This document shows positions 24,901 through 29,960 of a stretch of 64,000 bases of DNA, one piece after another. The translations under genes and the position numbers were made by a program. The notes beneath the pieces were generated by a model. The model saw only the letters and a list, made by a program, of their open reading frames with translations, was not told the origin of the DNA and searched no databases. Origin of the DNA: Undaria pinnatifida (lineage: Eukaryota > Sar > Phaeophyceae > Laminariales > Alariaceae); assembly GCA_012845835.1 (NCBI GenBank), contig JABAKD010000002.1, forward strand, positions 11,382,120-11,446,119, read 5' to 3'. The first letter of the stretch is position 1, and every line of letters begins with the position of its first letter.

Positions 24901-27900
24901 TGCACGACTTACAGATTATATGCTGGGTTGGAGCCAGATTATCTGCATGATCTACCGCATGTTTGGCGGTTTAGACCTATGCTGCGCAGATCCTGCACAA
25001 CTTATCATAACGACAGATTCATGATCTATATGATCTATGTGCTGAACACATCCTGCACAACATATAATAACCGCAGATATACCGGTAGGGTCAATATTAC
25101 CAATATGAACTCTATGATCCATATGATTCATATGATCTATATGGTCTATACAATCTGTATAATTTATATGATCCATATGATCTATATAATCTAGGTCGAG
25201 ATATGTCCGATGTGTGAAATCCTCTAGCGCTGCCCTTGTGTCTCTTATCACCTCACCTGGGGGTGGTTGGGAAGGTAGGACATTTGCGGACGCTGTGGCG
25301 GGAGGTGGCCCTCGAGGGGGAAGTTTTGGGGTGGCCGCTGTCACGACAGCACGGGAGCATATCAATTGTTTGCGACAACACGTTCGGCGGTTTTACGACA
25401 ATGCGTCATCAGATGCTTGCAAGCACAGTTGGTTGGTTAACACAACCTCGCCCAACGAATGTATTGGGCTGTCTTTTCTTCATGACTGAGTTGAGTTCCA
25501 TCAGATCGGATCGTCTTTGCGGTTGAGTTCCGTTACACCCAATGACTATCTATTATTACGTCGAATTCTGGTTTTGACCGTTTCCTGAACCGTCCACAGG
25601 TCACCAATTCACACAATTTGACGATACTGTAGCGGGAGGTGGTCCTCTTGGTGGCAGCTTCGTGAAGGTCGCTGCCACGACAAAACGACAACATATCATC
25701 AGATGCTCACGGCGATGGATCAATTGTTTGCAATGCGGAGCTGGCTAACACGACCGCACCAAGAGGAAGACCGGGTGGCCTTTGTTGCGTTGTTGAGTTG
25801 TGTTGCATACATTCCATGGCGATTTGTTGTTAAGAACGAAAGCAAGTGTTTTAATTTTGACAGTGCCAAAACACGGGGGCCGTTGCCTGAAGGACAGTTT
25901 CCTGAAGCGTTCACCCACCGCCAACCCACACAAGTTGACAATACGATACTCTAACGAGAAGTTGTCCCATCGGAGCACCTTCACGGGGGACCGCTGCCAC
26001 GACAACACTACAACATACCATTAGATGGTGACGACGACAGATCGGACGTTTTACCACAAACATCAGATTTTTTACGACAACACATCATCAGCTTTTTGCA
26101 AGCGGAGATGACCGGCTAACACGACCGGGCCAAAACCATTAAGGTCGGGTTGTCTTTGAGGAGTTGCAGTTGAGTTGTGCTACATCCGACGGCGACACTA
26201 TTACCCAATCGATCGAGCTTTTAACTCCGTCGGGCCTTCGGAGGCGACAGCTGTCCAAAACAAAACTGACCATTGCATCATTCGCCACGCGAGGCAGCAC
26301 AGGGTGCTGGGCTGGGCTCTACGGGATGGGTCCAAGCAGGTCCAAGGGTAAGGGAAGGGGAGTTAGGATGCGTGCACAGCATGATGACACTTGCCTTGTT
26401 GCATGCTCTTCGACGCATGCTACGATGAGGGATACTCGTAATATTAATAAAAGCAGTTTTTGGCTGTTACGGTTTTGACCGGCGAGACGCGTCAACTGAT
26501 CAACTAACGAGAATACTACCCAATATTATTTTTGTCTTAACCTCCCGACAATGTACAACATGAGCTTTATATGTCGATCACTCGTAGTAATAGTAAAATC
26601 CCCAGTAATAAATTAAAATCGAGGGGAGGTCCATAAAACAATAAAGCTATTCACACACTGCCAAGTAGCGTTGGAGTCCCTTTGGTGTTTTACTGTATTA
26701 TATTACGGTACTATTATATCACTGTTTCAAGTATTATTATTATCGTTATCCTCCGACAATATACAATATAACGTAGATGCCGTTCCGATAAAAATCGATA
26801 TCCTTCCATAAAGCAGTGGTATCTCTCTTATGACCTTCTGCCAATCATTTCCCTATTCCTTTCCCGACATCCTCTCAATTTTATCTACTACTATATCCTT
26901 TCCCTACATCTGTTATTTTTAGCTATTAGTCTACCCTAGTCCTCATCAACATTCCAACCCCAGGCCATTGGCCGCAGTCTTCCTGATTCTTCCTCCCTTC
27001 TCCTCGAGGCTTGGCGGTCCCTCAGGGCTAGTCTAGATCTATTAACTCTGCTCGAGATCGCGACCTGAGCGGTCGCGGAGATATTATACTATCGTAATGG
27101 CAAGACCTCGTGCGTCACGGTTTTTGGTGGCTACACCTGGAACCGAAAGGGGTTAACGGCGCATGTGGTCATATCGTCGGCGTCAAATCTAATCCACCTT
27201 GTGGGCGCCGTATGAAACCCTACACAAATCGGACATATCAGATATACATTGATGATATATATGATCTATAGACGGTCTGTGTCTTTCAGGGCAGACAGAT
27301 CACTGGTTTATATTATCTGCACAGGCCTAGATCATGTTGCCAGGAGAGCCGGGTGATCCGCGTGACGTAGAGGATGTTTCCTGGGCTAACTCTTTGCTAC
27401 AGTACACAGATCCTGCACAACATATTATAACGGCAGATGCAGGACCTAGGTGATATATGTGATCTGTATGATGTACGTGATCTAGATCGTGATCTGTCCG
27501 TTGTGTGAAATTCTCTATTGCACCATTTTTCTATCTGTGATCGTCTCACATGGGGGTGGCTGAGAAGGTACGACACTCGCCGATGTTGTAGGCGGAGGCG
27601 GTCCTCGAGGCGGCGGCTTCGCGGGGGCAGCTGTCACAACAACACATCACATATTTGCGACAATACAACATATGCTTGTAAGCGGAGCTGGTTAATCCTT
27701 TCGGGACGTCAATGGAAAAAAATGACAAATAAATTGACGATTGCATAATCGAACACATGAAGGAACGCGGGCTGCTGGCGTAGGAGGTGGGGTTTACGTT
27801 CTGAACCGTGATCCAAGGAGGCGCCACGACACGCGCACAGCAAGATATTGCAGTGCGGGCTCTCAAAATAATAAGAAACGCTTATTTTTGCCCCCAGCCT

Positions 27901-29061
27901 CGACACTATTATATGTGTTTGCCCTAACCAGCAGTGTTGCTTATATGATACCACGCAGTTTATTTTATCTTTTTCTCCGGTTACGCGTGCTTAACGTTAC
28001 ATGTTTCTGATGCCGGTGCTTCATATCTCTTTGGAGAATTTAAGCATCGTTTCCTGCGTCAAATTTCTGAAGTGTATTGGAAAAAACGAGCCTAAATGTC
28101 CTATCTGAAAATTTCTTAGAGGGCCCGGCCGCAATACTGTAGTCATCGTGCTGCGCGCTCACACTAGATGATTGGCTAGATGGTTAGGCCGCACACCTCG
28201 ACCGCTCGACCTCTCCCACAGTTAGTAACACTACCCCCGCCTAGACAAGATCAAATACGAAGTGTAAAACATTAAATTTAATCTGGAGATCGAGTCGTGG
28301 AGATTGCAGATAGAGGTTGTCAAATTGTTACCTCGAACACCAAAGGGCCCTTAAATATCCGTCTAACTTAGTACCAAGCACTGACTGGTGTCAGGTACTG
28401 GTACTTACGTGGGAGTATGAGCTTACCCTTTCCGAGGCGTAATTATACCTTGATGTGGACAATTTAGGGGGTTTTGGCAGTGGCGCCTGAAGCCGATCAC
28501 CCGACCTGTACCCTCTCACCGCAACCCTAACCCTAATCTGAACACTGGTGTTATGGGATGGTTTTTACTTGGATGCTGTGATTTGTGAAGGCTCTATCAC
28601 TAGATGGACGCGGCAGGCTTGAGTGCCGTGCTTGGAAATACTCTATTAACAGGATGACTCGGCCGGATCGGGGTATAGAAAGACGTTAGGTTTTAGTTGG
28701 GCCGCTTCTAAGATACCCCTTCGGAAGATTCACTATCAATGTAGTCTATGTACCTATTAATATGATACTACTAATAAAATACCTGCGCCATTAGACTACT
28801 ACTGTTCTGTTCCTAGGTGGAACTAAATATAGGGGATGTTATAATATTAATATACATACAAAAATGACGCTTAAATTTCGGTCCACATTCGTACGTACGT
28901 ACTGATAGGAGCATAATAAGCTCACCCTTTTCAGCAGGGCTTCCAGGTGGTGGCCCAGGTGGCGGGCCGGGTGGCTTTCCGAGGGAAGAAACCGGCGGTG
29001 ATCCCGGAGGTTTACCCGCAGGGCGTGGTGGCGGGGCACCAGCAGGACGATGTGGCAGCAT
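2330..29061 (-). CDS. Multi-C2, proline-rich, tail-anchored membrane protein gene (multi-exon)
   Basis: Recognised exons in transcript order: 29061..28926, 27630..27550, 25337..25257, 23851..23639, 21066..20006, 19393..19289, 18614..18438, 17744..17567, 16870..16765, 16533..16416, 15757..15585, 14380..14293, 10827..10714, 8491..8318, 5117..4994, 3396..3227, 2488..2330 (TGA at 2332..2330). Together they encode about 1,086 residues. Adjacent exons agree in phase except at three places (14293 to 10827, 10714 to 8491, 8318 to 5117), where a C2 segment is also missing; one exon is probably unrecognised in each. Order of parts: Pro/Gly/Ala-rich half, acidic linker, three C2 domains, hydrophobic C-terminal helix. 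C2 domains bind phospholipids, often with Ca2+, and such proteins act in membrane contact or fusion; that role is inferred from architecture. The start at 29061 is tentative, although an in-frame stop lies just upstream. Confidence 0.82.
2690..3226. repeat. Family C element: GATC/ATGATCTA-rich repeat
   Basis: Rich in gatctgcatgatcta and atgatctatatgat motifs, with the landmark ttgcagggtcagtggcggac and then a block near gcatgtttcc. Related copies lie at about 10360-10530, 24880-25215 and 27240-27520. Three of the four sit just downstream of a splice donor of the C2 gene (3227, 25257, 27550). The region 3000-3200 holds extra shorter variants built on gtgtggaatgttc. Confidence 0.65.
3227..3396 (-). 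CDS. C2 gene exon: end of third C2 domain and juxtamembrane linker
   Basis: Begins (G)TMDTWVQLTASS, the typical last C2 strands with the Trp-x-x-Leu pair. It continues GEIHCVFSFEGPVGVAYP and a polar linker ending DSLRENLK. Acceptor is gcacgcag|gt (phase 1), donor ctcaag|gtgagg (phase 0). Phases match both neighbours exactly. Confidence 0.88.
3397..4993. other. C2 gene intron without recognised exon
   Basis: No coding exon seen. It holds a family J terminal motif near 3490, poly-A/T runs at 4200-4325 with the tandemly repeated segment around cgtgacaaaaaaaa, and a family B element at about 4625-4780. Confidence 0.5.
4994..5117 (-). CDS. C2 gene exon: core of third C2 domain
   Basis: Encodes TMEMDIVDQYTIWLECFNHD then MMETDQLIGNAQCSLLPVFKR. 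The pattern hydrophobic-W-hydrophobic, then D...D-x-L-I-G-x-A, is the C2 signature around the Ca2+-binding loop. Acceptor is gctaag|acg, donor gcggg|gtgagc (phase 1). About 20 residues expected between this exon and the one ending at 8318 (the basic strand and GG-x-x-P-x-W) are absent, so a small phase 0-0 exon is probably hidden between them. Confidence 0.87.
5118..5740. repeat. Two decayed downstream copies of the 4994-5117 exon start
   Basis: The exon start (plus strand atttccatcgtcttagcg) has diverged copies near 5368 (cttttccatcgtgtggacat) and 5567 (attcccatcgtctcgacact). Flanking intron words such as ggtgggtcacaaa and ggtgttgtg are repeated with them. Spacing is about 200-250 bp. The copies have lost the open frame or a usable acceptor. 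Confidence 0.75.
5741..8100. other. C2 gene intron, repeat-rich, no exon recognised
   Basis: Contains the minisatellite at 6540-6960 and a second trace of it near 7260-7310. One missing C2 exon (phase 0 to 0) is expected between 5118 and 8317 but was not identified. A minus-strand open frame at 7434-7685 has no recognisable domain. Confidence 0.4.
6540..6960. repeat. Minisatellite, about 12-13 bp unit (aggcgacaacagt)
   Basis: About 30 degenerate copies of gtaggcgacaaca. The minus-strand peptides rich in Cys, Arg, Leu and Ser found in all three frames are translation artefacts of this repeat. Confidence 0.9.
8100..8290. repeat. Three tandem copies of an intronic unit of about 75-85 bp
   Basis: The unit has ttatgacagtttcaa, then atgcggcccaaccaagcgct. 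Copies begin near 8097, 8167 and 8250, next to the donor of the 8318-8491 exon. Confidence 0.75.
8318..8491 (-). CDS. C2 gene exon: end of second and start of third C2 domain
   Basis: Begins EKKLELVLDGKPSGQLYVKK, the closing strands of a C2 domain. It continues AGKLTVVCEAGRGLR and RRMDPYLVLKVDGK, the opening strands of the next C2 with its DPY-x-hydrophobic motif. Acceptor is gatgccag|gaaa, donor ggcaag|gtaaga, phase 0 at both ends. Confidence 0.9.
9000..9260. repeat. Minisatellite, about 20-30 bp unit (ggcacaacgggtta)
   Basis: Repeated acggcacaacgggttatc and gtacctttgtagggc segments of irregular length, about nine units, ending just before the family G element. Confidence 0.75.
9286..9533 (+). 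mobile_element. Family G MITE, copy 1 (248 bp)
   Basis: Terminal inverted repeats: left gactgcttctacgatagcc, right gccgtagaacgactc. A second copy of identical length lies at 53177-53424 and aligns along its whole length. The 4 bp on each side are atac and atac, a possible target duplication. The open frame inside (MAARHEEGC...) is shared by both copies but drifts like neutral sequence, so it is not called a gene. Confidence 0.75.
10714..10827 (-). CDS. C2 gene exon: core of second C2 domain
   Basis: Encodes YQKRSRVVTGGGSTPFFREE, the basic strand followed by the Gly-rich turn and Pro-x-aromatic. It continues DIVMWIDKENWTNDLHL, the strand with conserved Trp and the ENW-x-x-DL motif. Acceptor is cttcag|g (phase 2), donor ctgca|gtaagt (phase 2). 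The preceding exon with the opening of this domain is missing between 10828 and 14292. A decayed copy of its 3' end lies near 10630-10660. Confidence 0.88.
11850..12010. mobile_element. Short hAT-like MITE with GGGTC subterminal repeats (degenerate)
   Basis: Left end cagagctaatcacgggtc and right end gacccatgaaaaggcctg differ at a few positions from the perfect ends of the element at 38970-40701. The interior has the same GGGTC-rich sequence. No clear 8-bp duplication remains. Confidence 0.55.
12401..12605. repeat. Three tandem copies of a 69-bp unit
   Basis: Each copy starts gccgtgctggcgctatgg, contains a segment like tctagaacctagcaggtaa and ends near accgcgact. The first copy is the most diverged. 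Confidence 0.85.
14293..14380 (-). CDS. C2 gene exon: end of first C2 domain
   Basis: Encodes FMHPDAVPSPEWIPLEAPSG and then RIKDRMRVQ. The P-x-W-x-x-L segment followed by G-x-I/L is the usual C2 closing strand. Acceptor is gctgccag|g (phase 2), matching the GC donor of the previous exon; donor gtccag|gtgaca (phase 0). Three decayed copies follow on the plus-strand coordinate at about 14490, 14655 and 14990. Confidence 0.85.
14320..15120. repeat. Four-fold exon-plus-intron duplication around the 14293-14380 exon
   Basis: The landmarks ctcgagcggaatccattc and gcatcgggntg, a block of aaaaaacacacagcaccaaa, and acatgggtaca recur near 14330, 14490, 14650 and 14995 in direct orientation. Only the first copy keeps an open frame with both splice sites. 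The copy near 14995 still reads DAVPSAQWIPPE on the minus strand. A family B core lies at 14780-14870. Confidence 0.8.
15370..16000. repeat. Decayed copies flanking the 15585-15757 exon
   Basis: Copy at about 15380-15470 duplicates the 3' half (plus strand gcgccgagctgcaccgatg and cgatcga blocks) but is frameshifted. Copy at about 15880-15970 duplicates the 5' half; on the minus strand it reads IVKRSGVIPDLESELISF and then meets a stop. Confidence 0.85.
15585..15757 (-). CDS. C2 gene exon: middle of first C2 domain, with a GC splice donor
   Basis: Encodes VVKRSGVSPDFESELISFDL, then EEFIIGGDVSLSIEVWEDS and DEMLASVQLSAL. These are the basic strand, the P-x-aromatic turn, the I-x-V-W-E-D-S strand and loop, and the following strand of a C2 domain. 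Acceptor is catgcag|gtc (phase 0). The only donor that restores phase with the next exon is gctaag|gcatga, a GC-AG intron. A decayed tandem copy near 15390 keeps a GT at the same position (gctaag|gtacga). Confidence 0.87.
16226..16382. mobile_element. Short hAT-like MITE with GGGTC arrays in inverted arms
   Basis: Left edge near tttcacgggtcgggtcgg and right edge near gtcccatgaaaagg resemble the ends of the 38970-40701 element. The two arms (gggtcgggtcg and its complement) can pair into a hairpin around 16265. Ends are degenerate, so boundaries are approximate. Confidence 0.5.
16416..16533 (-). CDS. C2 gene exon: opening of first C2 domain
   Basis: Encodes CIGGGDIRKNTMSDTTPAVD then VYLRVTLGKHKRAPMKRSK. 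The D-V-Y-hydrophobic motif and basic strand are C2 hallmarks. Joined to the next exon it gives RSK/VVKRSGVSPDF. Acceptor is ttacag|g (phase 2), donor tcaaag|gtatgc (phase 0). Confidence 0.87.
16765..16870 (-). CDS. C2 gene exon: linker and first strand of first C2 domain
   Basis: Encodes RMVLVANEDGEASTGDDKRS, then PTELEVVRRGRLTV, the last part being the first C2 strand (G-R-L-T-V). Acceptor is tttttcag|gg (phase 1), donor ctgtcag|gtgagg (phase 2). Both agree with neighbours. Confidence 0.82.
17567..17744 (-). CDS. C2 gene exon: acidic linker
   Basis: Encodes AIVIADEQEEGEGVPPPPKD, an acidic stretch (LSDEDDDDESEEG) and GYFYQNLN. Acceptor is actcgcag|gct (phase 0), donor aacg|gtaaga (phase 1). 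Decayed copies of its 5' end lie at 17890-17960 and 18160-18250. Confidence 0.8.
17700..18350. repeat. Three-fold tandem copy of acidic-linker exon start plus intron
   Basis: The copy at about 18160-18250 still reads GVVIANEEDDGEGVPRPPK on the minus strand behind a good acceptor (cacatgcag|ggt), but has no donor and runs into telomere-like CCCTAA tracts. The copy near 17890-17960 reads DYQDQGEEVTPPSEGILR. The intron landmark gacagacattgctttgcatctgat recurs in variant form near 17840, 18105 and 18310. Confidence 0.75.
18118..18390. repeat. Interstitial telomere-like CCCTAA tracts
   Basis: Short runs of (C/A)CCTAACCCTAA type at about 18125-18175 and 18350-18385. Others lie near 28518, 37765, 38350-38395 and 43917. 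They are degenerate and internal. Confidence 0.6.
18438..18614 (-). CDS. C2 gene exon: proline-rich and acidic segment
   Basis: Encodes DSTVKTDKAKALPPGDPGKR, then RPPPGAPPGRAPPSLAQPKA and a Glu-rich end (VEEEAIVAKEEEE). Acceptor is gaccag|gactcc, donor gaagag|gtaggt, both phase 0. A decayed direct copy (plus strand tctcctggtggcaacacctt) lies near 18785. Confidence 0.75.
18883..18982 (+). repeat. (TTG)n microsatellite
   Basis: About 33 near-perfect TTG triplets. Poly-Leu, poly-Cys, poly-Asn and poly-Thr open frames here are artefacts. It lies in the intron between the 18438-18614 and 19289-19393 exons. Confidence 0.95.
19289..19393 (-). CDS. C2 gene exon: proline-rich segment
   Basis: Encodes APPGVPAGIIPPKTPPPGKP and then VAASRKESEADEGQT. 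Acceptor is accggcag|gct, donor cagacg|gtgagt, both phase 0. Confidence 0.75.
20006..21066 (-). CDS. C2 gene large exon: Gly-Pro-Ala tetrapeptide-repeat region
   Basis: About 353 residues of low complexity. The first two thirds are built on a four-residue period, G-[AP]-P-[RP] (for example GAPRGPPRGPPPGPPPG), later GVPPEAPHGARP and GATQGATSGAP. The end holds a poly-Gly run (GVGADGGGGGGGGGVGAD). The period is four, not the three of collagen. The region is probably disordered. Acceptor is aatgcag|gt (phase 1); the donor at the end (ccgcca|gtaaag, phase 0) is the one that fits the next exon. The open frame continues to about 19820 but that part is read as intron. Confidence 0.78.
21005..21430. 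repeat. Decayed copies of the start of the large repeat exon
   Basis: The segment with gctggggctcctggtgg at 21030 recurs at about 21200, with following text (cagttcgggaattgtgg against catttcggagatggtg). A third partial copy (ggagggcggcaagaaaa) lies near 21374. Direct orientation, spacing about 100-175 bp. Confidence 0.75.
21753..22525. mobile_element. Family E inverted-repeat transposon, long copy (773 bp)
   Basis: Perfect 28-bp terminal inverted repeats, starting accgtatgctacacaagat at the left and its exact complement at the right. Flanks are aacatat and aacatgt, a 6/7 match suggesting a 7-bp target duplication. The interior has further inverted cacccc/ggggtg blocks and CAG/CTG-rich sequence at 22080-22260. 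No transposase frame. It lies in an intron of the C2 gene. Confidence 0.85.
22590..22745. repeat. TTAGTTGA-type minisatellite
   Basis: About 17 units of gattagttg and gattggttg variants. Between 22746 and 23630 no exon is seen; a family B core lies at 23005-23070. Confidence 0.85.
23639..23851 (-). CDS. C2 gene exon: proline-rich segment
   Basis: Encodes GAPPARADAKSSTPAPATPT then KKAPPPPRVASPVLQQPP and SSPRPPPGQPTVSPTRAQPP. 213 nt, phase 1 to 1 (acceptor cggtgcag|g, donor ccccag|gtaacg). A decayed copy of its 3' end at about 23425-23530 reads GRSSPRPPPGQPARSPTWAQ on the minus strand and lacks a donor. Confidence 0.75.
24355..24670. repeat. Simple repeats (ggtagcatcggta and gatggatgat)
   Basis: Minisatellite ggtagcatcggta at 24355-24435; gatggatgat and gatgatg tracts at 24608-24668. 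Confidence 0.85.
24880..25215. repeat. Family C element
   Basis: Same word content and order as 2740-3000: gatctatatgatctgcacga, tagattatatgctgg, gcatgtttg, catcctgcacaac, then an atgatctatatgat run. It ends just downstream of the donor at 25257. Confidence 0.65.
25257..25337 (-). CDS. C2 gene exon: duplicated 81-nt proline-rich exon, copy 2
   Basis: Encodes ATPKLPPRGPPPATASANVL and PSQPPP. Phase 1 to 1, acceptor cgtgacag|cg, donor cccag|gtgagg. Same length, phase and pattern as the exon at 27550-27630, from which it differs mainly at third positions and Ala/Pro sites. Confidence 0.75.
25600..26130. repeat. Two decayed copies of the 81-nt proline-rich exon
   Basis: Copy near 25630-25690 reads TKLPPRGPPPATVSSN on the minus strand, then a stop. 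Copy near 25945-26010 keeps only the 5' part (gtcgtggcagcggtcccccg) before a frameshift. Both carry flanking intron (acaacacatcatcagatg) in the same order, about 325 bp apart. Confidence 0.8.
26131..27239. other. C2 gene intron, no exon seen
   Basis: AT-rich unique sequence with scattered tattaatagta-like words. No open frame with a domain or matched splice sites. The plus-strand open frame at 26164-26478 has no recognisable motif. Confidence 0.5.
27240..27520. repeat. Family C element
   Basis: Contains ggcagacagatcactgg, ggatgtttcctgggcta, gatcctgcacaacatat and atgatctgtatgatg, in the same order as the copies at 2740 and 24880. Confidence 0.65.
27550..27630 (-). CDS. C2 gene exon: duplicated 81-nt proline-rich exon, copy 1
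   Basis: Encodes APAKPPPRGPPPPTTSASVV and PSQPPP. Phase 1 to 1, acceptor ttgtgacag|ct, donor ccccat|gtgaga. Open with both splice sites, so it may be used together with, or instead of, the 25257-25337 copy. Confidence 0.6.
28926..29061 (-). CDS. C2 gene, most upstream recognised exon (tentative start)
   Basis: Encodes MLPHRPAGAPPPRPAGKPPG then SPPVSSLGKPPGPPPGPPPG and SPAEKG. Donor is aaaagg|gtgagc (phase 1), as needed by the next exons. An in-frame TGA lies 18 nt upstream of the ATG, with possible acceptors (cagcag) between, so the exon may be internal. The reductase gene starts 549 bp away in the opposite direction, which limits where more upstream exons can lie. Confidence 0.6.
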
Positions 29062-29609
29062 ACCTGCTGCTGGGCTTCATGCAGTCCGTTTGGTGTCAGG
29101 GTCGTGAAAAAGATTCTCTGATTTCAAAGATCTTCAAAAGGTACAAAGATACGAGTGCCCAGAAGATACAAAGTAGCCAATCTCTTTGCGGGATTTTGCG
29201 ATGAATATCTACCACAGAACCTGCACCTCTCTGGGGTGAAGAAGCGGCACGGGAACAACGGGATGTGCTGGATGCCAATGGGTAGAAAAAGCACACAAAC
29301 ACAGGATATGCCGCCACGTTCGCGGGCAGGCGGGCAGGATTTACGAAATGTATCCCCGTCGGTGTCTTGGAAGAAAAAAAAAATGTTCCATTGGAACTCC
29401 CAAGACAAACAACATTTTTGCAGCGCAGAGCTAGCAGAGCTCTGTCAGTAGTCATATTCAGGGGAGAGGAAGGGAGGTTTGCGTGCAGCACCCTTGCCTG
29501 CAGCAGCGCATGAGACCCAAAGAAACACCTGTTCCACCACCGCTGCACGTGCGTAGTCTAGGAGTCAGGCCATTCGCAGCTCCCTCTGTCACTGAATATT
29601 CAGCTTGCT
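29062..29609. promoter_or_regulatory. Divergent intergenic region between C2 gene and reductase gene
   Basis: The C2 gene (minus) and the reductase gene (plus) start about 550 bp apart, head to head, so their promoters probably overlap or are shared. No TATA box or initiator stands out. Open frames here show no domain. Confidence 0.4.
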
Positions 29610-29960
29610 ATGCGCGAGCGCAGCAAGCGGTTAAAAAAATCATGCTGGAGCTGGGTTGCACTTGGGGCCCTCCAGAGTTGCCTCGCGGTAGCAGCGACCG
29701 CAGCACCAGGGCACAAGCCCCTTCCACCATGCTCGACCAAGGGTGACGCTGGCCTCGCGTCGCCTCCAAATCGGAACCCTGACCATGCTGCGCAAGAGCT
29801 CCGTCGCACGATCGAAGAGGGTGTGTTAAATGGATTGTCCCGCAGCATCATGGAGCACGGGGAGAGGGTGGAGAGCGGGGAGCGTCGAGCGAGGCCCTTC
29901 GTGACGCTCACGTACGCGCAGAGCATAGACGGCAGTATATCAGCTGCAGACAAATCTCAG
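29610..29960 (+). CDS. Reductase exon 1 (N-terminus and first conserved motif)
   Basis: 117 codons. The first 95 residues are variable (possible targeting sequence and helix AAQELRRTIEEGVLNGLSRS). The exon ends VTLTYAQSIDGSISAADKSQ. Donor is ctcag|gtgaga, phase 0. Confidence 0.88.
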
